NCBI GenBank assembly: GCA_036939355.1
Contig: JALLAP010000880.1
Coordinates: forward strand, 1 to 13,162
DNA from: Thalassiosira profunda
Lineage: Eukaryota > Bacillariophyta > Thalassiosirophyceae > Thalassiosirales > Thalassiosiraceae
Length of the DNA: 13,162 bases
Reading direction: 5' to 3'
This document shows positions 1 to 7,705 of the stretch, in pieces. The notes beneath the pieces are model-generated. The model ran no database searches, had not been told where the DNA came from, and saw only the letters and a list, made by a program, of their open reading frames with translations. Position 1 is the first letter of the stretch. Each line of letters begins with the position of its first letter. Position numbers and translations under genes: made by a program.

Positions 1-200
1 TTGTTCACGCGTGAATTACACGTGTATTTTGGGTTGCAAGAAAGGTTGCAAAGGACACGGGACGTTCAGGATCCCATCGAGGATGAGGATGGAATTGAGT
101 TCTCGTCCATTTATCCGTTTCTACGTAAGGAATTGGTACTCTCCACCTAATAAATGCCTAATTTTGTTAGCGTTTTTTCCCGTTGAGTGCCACCTAACAT
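1..200. other. 3' flank of the glycosyltransferase gene
   Basis: This AT-richer stretch lies downstream of the stop codon of the minus-strand glycosyltransferase gene and probably holds its 3' untranslated region. I see no canonical AATAAA signal on the minus strand. A plus-strand open frame covers 11-259, but its composition is not coding-like and it overlaps the last exon of the gene on the other strand, so I do not call it. Confidence 0.4.
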
Positions 201-1829
201 CTAACATCCTTTCCTCGCGAAGGATGAGAAAGCATTGTTGTCCGGTCCAATATCAATGACAAAAATCTGAGAGGCAAAGCCATAACTGCGAGCCATGACT
301 GTTTCCGGTCAAGGCGAGACGAAAAAATTGTGAGGGGTTACGATTTGAGAGAGAGTCAAACAAGACATGAACAACCAACCTGCAATAGTGTTTGTCCACG
401 TTGATTTAGAAGTGATGACAAAATACTGAGCTCGCAGGTGTAAATGCATCGATGTCAAAGCGCTCGGTATGACATTGTTATTGGATGTCTTCTCGAAATA
501 GGCCTCCAGTTTAGAGCCAGAACCCGTCCCTTGTTGAACATCTCCCACATTTTGAATTACCCTCAATTTTGGGACTTCCTTTTGAACCATCTGAATGAAT
601 TCATCACAAGCTTCCTTGTCCTCGGATGTCACTATGATATTCTCAATCAAAGGGTCAAACTCCAGAAAAGATTTGACCCCTCCCAGATAGTCATTCAAAG
701 GAGGGCATTCCAACTCCCCCGCAGCACTCCCTTTGAGATTGTGTCCCTTGCATTTGTCACTCCGTCGAATCGGGACGCCTGAAGGAATGACATGGGCCTG
801 TGGTTTCTCGGCAGCTATATCGGGATTTTTCAATACACTTCTCTCACCTAATGTCCTCGAGGGGTCCAAGTCTGGTGGTATCGAACGCCTTATGCGTGAG
901 TCGATTTCTTGCCTCAACCATTTCAACGGACGGAAGTAATAGGCTATGCCCGAAGCAAATACAGCCATGTCTGGGTGCTTGCCATCACCCCCAGGAAGCC
1001 CCGTCCACGCATATTTTGCCCCAATAGGACGGAACCAAGGGTCACTCTGGCTTGTATACACCACTCGCGCTTTCCGGTCATACTCGTCGCCGTTTTGTGC
1101 CAGTTCCACTTTGACAGAGCCTGTCGATGAGACCCCATCTACCTCTGACAGCTTACAATTCGTCAGCGGCTCGAAATAGCATTCACGTGTCTTTGCAAAG
1201 ATTCGTACACAACCCAAAGGACGAAGGTCAGTTGAGCAAGCTAATGAAGTATGAGTAAAATTGCCATACCCACCTCTGGACCATTCAAACATCCCTTCGC
1301 CATGGGCCACAACTTATCGTCGGTAATTAGAACGCGCGAACCAAATGTCTCAAACTGATCCCCGTTTGTCAAGGCATGGAGAAGGTGAGACGCACCCGCG
1401 TGCGCCTGAGCGAAAGTAGTGGGGGAGAGAACGATATATCAGGAAGCAGGCCAGGCGAATCACTCAGCTAGACCAATAGAACCTGCGCCTTCTTACCCAT
1501 GCTGTAAGACCACGCGTGTCCTTCTCGCTGTCCTTCATCGACCGCCACACCAAGAATTTTGTGGTAGGCGACGAGCAATCCAGCGGATGCTGCGCCCTGT
1601 ACATTTTCCCAAGGAGTCCCCCACCAGTTTCTGCCGATGGCCACCAATAAGAGTTAATTTTCTTCACCTTTTTTAGACTCAATTGATGGGTCTCAATCTC
1701 CGCCCCCCTATCAATCAAGAAGACGAGGTTGACGCACACCAAGGCCATCAATACAGCGAGGCTCAAAAGGGCTACCTTGCCGTTGATCGACTTCTTGCCG
1801 CCAAGCTGGTTACTGGACAAGCGCGCCAT
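201..1829 (-). CDS. Type II membrane glycosyltransferase, GT23/alpha-1,6-fucosyltransferase-like, 4 exons
   Basis: I place exons at 1829-1497, 1405-1274, 1190-380 and 298-201 (minus strand), giving 457 residues. The introns are 91, 83 and 81 nt, start GTAAGA, GTGGGT and GTTGGT, and end CAG, AAG and CAG. The joins are phase 0, 0 and 1. Residues 1-17 are basic, 18-39 are a hydrophobic signal anchor, and a lumenal stem follows: a classic Golgi glycosyltransferase layout. Residues 296-301 read IRRSDK, close to the H(V/I)RRTDK donor-binding motif of GT23 fucosyltransferases (FUT8), with the two arginines kept but the usual His replaced by Pro. Further family-like landmarks are a CYFEPLTNC segment near residue 160, IIVTSED at 340-346, and TSKSTWTN near 415-422, where GT23 enzymes carry a conserved Ser/Thr loop. 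The likely role is sugar transfer (possibly GDP-fucose) onto glycoproteins in the Golgi. Donor and acceptor are inferred. An alternative second intron ending at 1241 would be only 29 nt and is less likely. Confidence 0.7.
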
Positions 1830-1901
1830 GTTGGGGGGTTGTTTTGTTTTGGCCGTGTGCGTGAAAAGCTTTCCAGAGCGGGGGGCCGGCCGGGGGGCTT
1901 T

Positions 1902-1933
1902 GTACTTAAGTATGTAGGTATCTACATAAGTAC
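1902..1933. repeat. Imperfect inverted repeat next to the retroelement left edge
   Basis: GTACTTA followed by TGTAG (1902-1917, with a four-base bulge) is the reverse complement of CTACATAAGTAC (1922-1933). The loop is GTAT. This could form a 12-bp hairpin. It sits between the glycosyltransferase gene and the element, and its right arm overlaps the possible target-site duplication at 1925-1934. Confidence 0.5.
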
Positions 1934-1934
1934 G
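1925..1934. repeat. Possible left target-site duplication of the retroelement
   Basis: CATAAGTACG here is matched by CATAAGTAACG at 7252-7262, differing by one extra A. The two copies bracket the whole retroelement complex, as a target-site duplication from LINE insertion would. The match is short and imperfect and was found by eye, so chance is possible. Confidence 0.3.
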
Positions 1935-1953
1935 TCTGATAAATTCGTGTTAC

Positions 1954-2296
1954 TAGCACCTAACGCGGCTAGCCCAGCCCTCGTGGCCACGGCAACCATT
2001 GCACGCTAACCACCCCTCTTACCAGGGAACCCCCAGGGTCCCCCACCCTCCTCCCCGACGCGGGTTGAGTGGTGCGGTTGGTCCGGCCGGCGGGTAGCTA
2101 CCGCGCGGCAAGGCCTAGTATTGCTTTTTGGCAGTTGGTGCACCGTGCGCGGCTGCATCGCCATGCCAAGGCCGCCCTCCAGACCCGAGGGCAGCAGGAC
2201 CGTTCCAATCGCTACATTATGGAACATTCGTAGCGGGAGGAAGTGAGGATTGGAAGCTGCGGCGAAGAGACTCCGACAGATGGGCATCGGAGTGGC
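1954..2296 (+). repeat. First copy of the LINE 5' region (direct repeat, truncated)
   Basis: From TAGCACCTAACGCGGC to the sequence ending AGTGGC at 2296, this matches 3401-3749 almost base for base. Small indels separate the copies: this one lacks five bases at the position of CGAGC (3613-3617 area), lacks a CA, and carries an extra TAT inside the endonuclease start. It covers the 5' untranslated region and about the first 30 codons of the endonuclease, then stops abruptly. The indels destroy the endonuclease frame. Confidence 0.9.
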
Positions 2297-2324
2297 TTCA
2301 GGAGGTATTCGAAGCCCGATCTCT

Positions 2325-3219
2325 TCAGCACTGAGTCCAGACGGTTGCCATTCTGCGAGCGATTTTGGCGAGCGCTTCCTGGCAGTGGGCGGCCGAGACT
2401 AGGCCGTCGAGGACGTTGGGGAGGCGAGACAGTAGGAGTGCTCGCTTGTCCTCAGTCGATTTGGAGGCGAAAGCATCAGGCAAGATGCCCATGTGCAGGT
2501 ATGGGCGCTCGTACGGGTCGTGGCCATCGGTTGGCAAGGGATCAGTCTCTGCAGTTACCAACGACTGGGACTGTGGAAGGGCGGTGGTGCTCGTGTCCTG
2601 CGGTGGAGGGTTCTACTTCTCAGGCGTTGTGTGCTCTCCTGTGGCGATGGGCGGTTCAGCTTCCTCGTGCTCGTTGATTCCAAAGTTTAGGGTGGGGCAT
2701 TGGGGGATCCATTGCTGCAACATAGCGACGAGTCGTTTGCTGGCCTTCTTCATCGCAACGTGGTCGTGCCCTTTCAGCTCGACGGTCACAGTATCCTCGT
2801 GTTCGTCCACACGTTCGACTCCTCCATCAAATGGGTTGTCCAGCATCTCAAACATGTAGGGGATTTGCATCTTGGTCATTAGCTGTGCATAGGTTTTGTT
2901 GTTGGTCAAGGGTACTCCACTGAGCGTGATCTGGGGAGGGACGTGCTCAAGGTCGAAAGTCCCTGGTAAGTTCGTAATTCGCATGATCCACGAGGAGGCC
3001 GGGCCGGGGGGGGGGGGGGCTGTTGCTGAGCTCGACTGCGGCTCTTCGCTGGGTGGCGCGTCACTGGGGTCCGAGGGGTGCAGCAACTCCATTGGGATAA
3101 GTCTGGGAAGGACGAATGTCCACTGGGCGCCGATCTGCGTTGCAAGCTCTTGGATTGAGCCTATCTGGTCGAGAAGAGGCGGCGTACAGTCTCTATCGAC
3201 GCTTCTTTGACCTCCTCAG
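2325..3219 (-). pseudogene. Unrecognised LINE-associated (possible ORF1) protein, interrupted by an in-frame TAG
   Basis: On the minus strand the frame starting at ATG 3092 reads to a TAG at 2615-2613. The same frame then stays open to a TGA at 2327-2325, so a single nonsense codon separates two coding-looking halves. Upstream of 3092 the same frame is open back to about 3217, and a second frame (about 3217-3172) suggests one more base lost near 3175. The predicted protein has an N-terminal helical segment, a Pro/Ser-rich linker encoded by a run of 14 C (complement of 3006-3019), then a compact mixed alpha/beta-like region of about 110 residues, a Gln/Thr/Pro linker, and a helical C-terminus. 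I do not recognise a family. Its position between two copies of the LINE 5' end suggests it is the element's own ORF1 in inverted orientation, but an unrelated inserted gene is possible. Confidence 0.5.
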
Positions 3220-3223
3220 CTAC

Positions 3224-3445
3224 GCCCCGTTACGTAGCACCTAACGCGGCTAGCCCAGCCCTCGTGGCCACGGCAACCAGAGGCGGCCACGCAGAAGCCG
3301 CAAAACTCGCAGAACTTTGACAAACTTCGGCGCCCGTGGGGCGACCCGCCGCGCCCTCCCCCACACCGTCACTCACCGGCCGCCCTTCGGCCCCGTTACG
3401 TAGCACCTAACGCGGCTAGCCCAGCCCTCGTGGCCACGGCAACCA
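3224..3445 (+). repeat. Tandem 5' untranslated monomers of the LINE
   Basis: A 56-base block starting GCCCCGTTACGTAGCACC occurs at 3224-3279 and again at 3390-3445, 166 bases apart, with the core identical. A third version is at about 1948-1998. The spacer 3280-3389 is GC-rich and non-coding. Repeated 5' monomers can act as promoter units in some LINEs (mouse L1 is the well-known case); whether they do so here is inference. Confidence 0.75.
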
Positions 3446-3749
3446 TTGCACGCTAACCACCCCTCTTACCAGGGAACCCCCAGGGTCCCCCACCCTCCTC
3501 CCCGACGCGGGTTGAGTGGTGCGGTTGGTCCGGCCGGCGGGTAGCTACCGCGCGGCAAGGCCTAGTATTGCTTTTTGGCAGTTGGTGCACCGTGCGCGGC
3601 TGCATCGCCATCGAGCATGCCAAGGCCGCCCTCCAGACCCGAGGGCAGCACAGGACCGTTCCAATCGCTACATGGAACATTCGTAGCGGGCGGAAGATGG
3701 GATTGGAAGCTGCGGCGAAGGGACTCCGACAGATGGGCATCGGAGTGGC
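3401..3749 (+). repeat. Second copy of the LINE 5' region, contiguous with the coding body
   Basis: This is the intact counterpart of 1954-2296 and continues without a break into the endonuclease. It contains the last 5' monomer, a GC-rich non-coding stretch up to about 3567, and the start of the endonuclease domain. Confidence 0.9.
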
Positions 3750-4352
3750 CCTTCTCCAAGAGACGAAGGTGACGGACGGCAGGCACACCCGCAACACTAG
3801 CGGATACAGCGTGTACTGCACGGCGGCGCCTTCGGCACAGCAGGGGGGGATTGCACTATTGTGGGACACGGCCCACAGGGATTTTGAGGTCGAGGGGTTG
3901 GTGGAGCGGACGCCAAACGTCCTAACATTCCAGTTGGTGACGGGGAGGGCACGCTATTATATTGTTGGGTGCTACATCCCGCCCACCGATCTCGGGGGGA
4001 TCGAGCACGTCCGGGCGGCCCTGGCCGCGGCCCCGCAAGGGTGCATACCGCTGGTCATGGGCGACCTCAACGCTAACCTTTGGCCCCCACGGGACGAGAG
4101 GGACGAGGCCATTGCCGACCTGGCCGATGGCGAAGGCTTTGTCGACGCATCGCGAGGGTACGTGCAACGCAGATGCCGGAAGCGTGTTGGGAGGAGATGG
4201 ACGTGGTCCCAGCACCGTCAAGGGCGCTGGATAGCCTCCCAGCCCGACTACATTCTGTGTCGGGAGGGGATGTGCGGGAGTTCCATCAGGTGAACATTTG
4301 GTCGCCTCGGTTCCATCACTCGGACCACCGAGCCGTGATCGGGCGCCTCAAG
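3568..4352 (+). pseudogene. LINE APE-type endonuclease domain, frameshifted
   Basis: The first frame is open from 3568 (TTG; the true start is unclear) to 4293. It shows the apurinic-endonuclease landmarks of LINE elements: TWNIRSG at residues 35-41, LLQETK at 62-67 (catalytic Glu65), MGDLNAN at 164-170 (Asp/Asn pair), and DYIL at 227-230. The last landmark, SDHRA near 4320-4334, is in the next frame. One base has been lost in or near the GGGG run at 4265-4268. This domain nicks target DNA to prime reverse transcription. The frame break separates the final catalytic His from the rest, so the copy should be inactive unless the missing G is an assembly error. Confidence 0.8.
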
Positions 4353-5172
4353 TGTGGCAAGCGGAGGAAGCTGCAGCTCTACCAGCGGCGGCGCCGCCGC
4401 TTCCCAGTCCAGCTGGCTCCTGGGCCACAGCAGGAGCCAGAGACGCTGTTTGAGGAGCTCAAGGCGTCGGTTGAGGCGCCCACGCCGCGGGAGAAGCGGG
4501 AGAATGCTTGGATCTCGGACGGCACCTGGGCGCTGGTCCAACAGCGTGCCGAGCTTGGACGCGCGGGGCGTTTGAGCCGGAGCGGTGGGCGTGTACTGCA
4601 GCGCCGTATATGGGCATCGCTGCGCGAGGACCGCAAGGCTCGCGCCGCGGCTGTTGGGGCAGCGATCGAAGGGGAGCTGGCGGGGGGCAACGTGCAGGAA
4701 GCGTTTCGCCTCCTGAAGGGGTGGTACCGAGATGCCTCTCGGAGACGGCTCCGCCGCCCTGCTATCTTCAGATGGAAAAGCAGACGGCGGACAGGGAGGA
4801 ACTGTATCGGCGGAGGGAGCCCCCAGGGGCCCCAATTCCGATCCATGTTGATCCCACCGACGTGGCAGACCAGGTGCCCCCCGACCCAGAGATCAGGGAG
4901 AGCGTCAAGGGCCTCTCGAACGGCCGTACTGGCGGGGCCTCCTTTATGAGGGCGGAGAATCTGAAGGAGTGGCTGCGGGGACAGCTCGAGGAGGAGCAGG
5001 AGGACGAGGAGAAGGCAGAGGCGGCGAGACTTCGAGGAGCTGGGGCGCTGTGGCGAACTTTCGTCCGGCTGATACAATCCATCTGGGAGACGGGGGTGAT
5101 TCCCCAGCAGCTTCTCTGGGTCATTGTGGTGCTCATCCCAAAGGGCGGTGGTGATTGCTGGAGCCCATCTGA
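4353..5172 (+). pseudogene. LINE linker and N-terminal RT region, broken in two or more places
   Basis: A frame open to 4949 carries a basic, helix-rich linker (Arg-rich, with a WISDGTW segment near 4505-4530) up to about 4735. The frame then shifts, and coding-like sequence continues at about 4745-5150 with an acidic coiled segment and a VLIPKGGG motif, which is RT motif 1 of LINE enzymes. Just after this motif some codons appear to be missing (about 5150-5160) and the frame shifts again. A TGA at 5170-5172 then stands where a Trp would be expected before KVLEA. These breaks mark a decayed copy. Confidence 0.65.
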
Positions 5173-5175
5173 AAG

Positions 5176-6345
5176 GTGCTCGAGGCCATCATGGACAAGA
5201 GATTGAATGTGATTGAGCTGCATGACGCCTTGCATGGCTTTCGCGCCGAGAGGGGCACTGGCACCGCCACGATCGAAGCCAAGCTGGCTCAACAGCTGGC
5301 CTGCCTGGAGCAGAAGCCTTTCTACGGGATCTTTCTCGACCTGAGGAAGGCGTTTGATGCGATGGACAGGGGACGTTGCTTGGAGATTTTGGAGGGCTAC
5401 GGCGTGGGGCCCAACATGCGGCGCCTTATCAAGCTGTTTTGGGATAAAGCTGTGCTTGTCTGCAGGGCGTCGGGGGTCTATGGCGAACCATTTTCGGCTG
5501 GCCGTGGTGTGACCCAAGGAGGGCCCTTGTCTCCGAAGCTGTTCAACATCCTGGTGGATGCAATTGTGCGGGAGTGGTTGGTGCAGATGTTTGGGAGCGA
5601 CGCAGTGGATGGGATCTCTGTCTCTGGCGAGTTGATGCGCATCATACTGGCAATCTTCTACGCCGATGATGCGTTCCTCGCGTCGCGCGACCCGGCGCAG
5701 CTGCAGGAGGTGTTGGACATCTTGGTGGCTCTATTTCGTCGCGTTGGCCTAGACACCAACGTGAAGAAGACGCAGGCGATGGTTTGCGTGCCAGGGCGAA
5801 TCAGGACGCGCCTGCCCTCAGGCAGTTACGATCGGATGCGGTTTGGGTTCACGACCGCAGCGCAGTGGGAGTCGCGTCTCGTGGAGTGCTCGAGGTGTGG
5901 GGCGAGACTGCAGGCGCGTTCGTTGGCGAGCCACATGGCTAGCCAGCACGACGTGTACGTCGCGTACGAGCTGGGGTCGGAGTACCTGGAGGGCAGCGAC
6001 AGTGTGACCTACCAGGCACATCGTGCGGCGGGTGGGAAGTTCTTTTGCCCTGTGCCGCATTGCCCCGGCGAAGCGTCGACGCAGTGGAACCTCAAGCGGC
6101 ACTTTCGGGACCGCCACCCTCGCGACTTGGTTGCCTTCGGCGGCGCCCCGGATGGGAAGTGCGAGCGCTGCGGGATGCAGTGCTCGATCGAGGCGTGGGA
6201 TCGAGGGCATTGGGGCACCAAGAGCTGCAGCGAGGGTCGCGAGCGACGCCGCCAATTGGATGCGGCGGTCCAATCTGCGAAGGCGTTGAGGGAGAGCTTC
6301 AAGGTGGGAGGGGACGCGTTGGAACGGGTGGAGGTGTTTAAGTAA
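5176..6345 (+). pseudogene. LINE reverse transcriptase palm with three zinc-finger-like motifs
   Basis: This 389-codon open stretch is the best-preserved part of the element. RT motifs run in order: HGFRAERGT (20-28), FLDLRKAFD (motif A, 53-61, catalytic Asp), GVTQGGPLSP (motif B, 111-120), FYADDAF (motif C, 161-167, both catalytic Asp present), and GLDTNVKKTQ (motif D, 191-200). After motif D, where a LINE would normally reach the F-x-YLG motif within about 20-30 residues, there are about 180 extra residues. These hold C238/C241/H253/H258, C291/C296/H309/H314 and C329/C332/C336/H345/C351. Only then comes VFK (387-389), and a TAA replaces the Tyr of the expected YLG at 6343-6345. The product would copy the element RNA into DNA at the target site. 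The first codon here is GTG directly after a nonsense TGA, so this is not a real start. Confidence 0.85.
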
Positions 6346-6357
6346 CTTGGGCGGCTG

Positions 6358-6870
6358 TTGGCGATGGACGACAACGACGCCCAGGCAGTGCGGCAGCAAC
6401 TGCGCAAGGCTCGACGAGTGTGGGCTCGCGTAGGGAACGTGCTGAAAGGAGAGAACGCCTCCCCCAAGGTGTGCGCGAAGTTCTATCGGGCGGTGGTCCA
6501 GGCTGTGCTCCTCTTTGGGAGCGAGACTTGGAACCTCTCTGAGTCTATTATCAGACAGCTCGAGGGGTTCCACATTCGCGCGGCGTGGCGAATGAATCGG
6601 GAACACGTGCCGAGGAAGGGCGGGGACGGCAGCTGGGTCTACCCGTCGAGGGCCGATGCGCTCGAGGAGTGTGGGATGAAAAACCATGCGCGAGTACATC
6701 GACGTTCGGCGGGCGACGGTGGCGGCGTGGGTCGTCGACCGACCAGTCTACGAGGCGTGCGTTGGAGGGGAGCGGCAACGAGGCTCGGCACCGCGGAAGT
6801 GTGGTGGTGGGAGCAGGAGCTTAGTCTGGACTCAGGAGATGCAACTGGGTCAAATGAGAGTGATGGCTAG
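6358..6870 (+). pseudogene. LINE C-terminal region after RT motif E, with two frame changes
   Basis: The reading continues in the same frame from the TAA at 6343-6345 with LGRLLAMDDND and a helical segment ending AVLLFGSETW. Around 6679-6683 an AAAAA run holds one base too many. The coding sense continues in another frame (MREYIDVRRATVAAW onward, from about 6686) and returns to the first frame near 6800, ending with WWWEQEL and a stop at 6868-6870. The Trp/Tyr-rich, basic character matches the C-termini of this RT type as I remember them. The pattern of one shift out and one back is typical of small indels. Confidence 0.65.
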
Positions 6871-7251
6871 CTCGAGGGCCATGCCTTTGGGCCCTGGCGA
6901 GGGCGAGGGCTCGGGCGTCATTTGTCGTGGGTGGTGGGCATCCTGGGGGGTGCAAAGGTGGGCGAGTGCGAGGGGTGTGCTCGTTTACTTAGCTTTAACT
7001 CTGGTAAGCAAGAGCCTAGGTGGGGGGGAGGAAGGGCCGAGTTTTTATACTCAGAGCATGGCCTGGACTCCTCCCTGATCCGGTGGCCAAGTTAACACAC
7101 ACACACACACACACCGGCCGCCCTTCCTCGTCCCCATCTTCCAACCCTCGGAGCTCCTGCCGCTCATCGCCGGCGTCGGCTGCCAGGCCGCCGACGGCGC
7201 GGGGGCGAGGCGGCGGCTTCGTCAAGGGGGCTTCTCAGGAGCAAGTCGTTG
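6871..7251 (+). other. Presumed 3' untranslated tail of the LINE
   Basis: No convincing coding sequence is visible. The first part is G-rich (GAGGGCGAGGGC type repeats near 6895-6915), followed by an (AC)10 microsatellite at 7095-7114. A GC-rich stretch to 7251 includes CACCGGCCGCCCTT at 7112-7125, also found at 3375-3388 in the 5' repeat spacer. I cannot tell whether the element ends at the AC tract or at the possible duplication at 7252. Confidence 0.4.
7095..7114. repeat. (AC)10 microsatellite
   Basis: Ten uninterrupted AC dinucleotides. Some LINEs end in short tandem repeats rather than poly(A), so the tract may mark the original 3' terminus of the element. It may equally be an ordinary microsatellite. 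Confidence 0.9.
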
Positions 7252-7262
7252 CATAAGTAACG
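7252..7262. repeat. Possible right target-site duplication of the retroelement
   Basis: CATAAGTAACG matches CATAAGTACG at 1925-1934 with one extra A. See the left copy for the reasoning and doubts. Confidence 0.3.
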
Positions 7263-7705
7263 AAGTCACACTGAGCATCGGAGGGTATCAATGCGAATGT
7301 TGGTTAAGTAATCTTTTGCCCTCGCCCGGGACAGGGACTCGATTTGTCAGCGGAGGAATTAGTAGTACAGCTTTTCGTGGCCGGCAGGGCTCCCGCCGCA
7401 AGTATGAGGAATCAGTACTAATGCGACATGGAGTTTTTGACGGCGCGACACGCGTTTGAATCGGGCTGTACTAAACTTGACACCGACCGCCAATGACACG
7501 CGTCATTGGCCGTCAATTGCCCGGTACGTTCAAAATCGCTCGATAATTTCCTTCGCTACGATGGGTAGTTAAATGTCCGACCGCGCACACTCCTCTTACC
7601 TCTTATTGCCCTTGACCACCACACGATTGCAACATCACGTCCCGCCCGCGCGCGCCCTTCCTACACGGAGCGGCGCGTCCCCTCATATTTACGAGGACAA
7701 GCTGA
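7263..7705. other. Intergenic region with a palindromic CCAAT element
   Basis: No coding sequence or RNA gene is convincing here. GC content drops after about 7260. A T-loop-like TTTGAAT at 7455-7461 lacks the flanking stems of a tRNA. The best defined element is the inverted repeat at 7490-7509. An open frame beginning at 7573 overlaps the next gene but looks like a shadow. Confidence 0.5.
7490..7509. promoter_or_regulatory. Palindromic CCAAT/TGAC element
   Basis: CCAATGAC (7490-7497) and GTCATTGG (7502-7509) are perfect reverse complements separated by ACGC. The element combines two divergent CCAAT boxes with a TGAC-N4-GTCA core of the kind bound by bZIP dimers. It lies about 200 bases upstream of the broken gene at 7706. 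A regulatory role is inferred from symmetry alone. Confidence 0.4.

Larger units (their letters stand above)
1830..1947 (-). promoter_or_regulatory. Presumed 5' region of the glycosyltransferase gene, truncated by repeats
   Basis: Only about 120 bases separate the glycosyltransferase start codon from the retroelement repeat that begins near 1948. The segment contains a G/C-rich run at 1879-1898 (G-runs around GGCCGGCC) and an inverted repeat at 1902-1933. No TATA-like box is obvious. The promoter may therefore be short or may overlap inserted element sequence; this is inference. Confidence 0.3.
1948..7251 (+). mobile_element. Decayed non-LTR (LINE) retrotransposon complex with APE endonuclease and RT
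   Basis: The region reads, on the plus strand: a first 5' copy (1948-2296), an oppositely oriented open frame (about 2325-3219), 5' repeat monomers (3224-3445), an endonuclease-RT body (3568-6870), and a 3' tail with an (AC)10 tract. The body has an APE-type endonuclease, an RT with YADD, and zinc-finger-like motifs, so it is a LINE rather than an LTR element: I see no LTRs, protease or integrase. The coding body is interrupted by at least five frameshifts and two nonsense codons, so this copy is dead if the assembly is right. The outer limits rest on the possible duplication at 1925-1934 and 7252-7262 and are uncertain. The segment is visibly more GC-rich than the flanking intergenic DNA. 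Confidence 0.8.

Noticed and set aside
1241..1269. Alternative 29-nt intron in the glycosyltransferase gene
   Set aside because: It is much shorter than the other introns in the window; the 83-nt intron ending at 1191 also keeps phase and gives spacing closer to the GT23 family.
3224..3445. Repeated 56-base blocks considered as a CRISPR array
   Set aside because: Only two or three copies, with one long spacer, in a eukaryotic LINE 5' region; they fit untranslated monomers.
1954..3749. Direct repeats considered as LTRs of a retrovirus-like element
   Set aside because: The repeats are 1.4 kb apart, both lie at the 5' side, none follows the RT, and the endonuclease is APE type rather than integrase.
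5818..6699. Long minus-strand open frame opposite the RT
   Set aside because: It is the complement of a well-defined RT/zinc-finger frame and consists of Arg/Pro/Leu-rich shadow sequence.
7440..7475. tRNA-like T-loop sequence TTTGAAT
   Set aside because: No matching acceptor, D or anticodon stems are visible around it.
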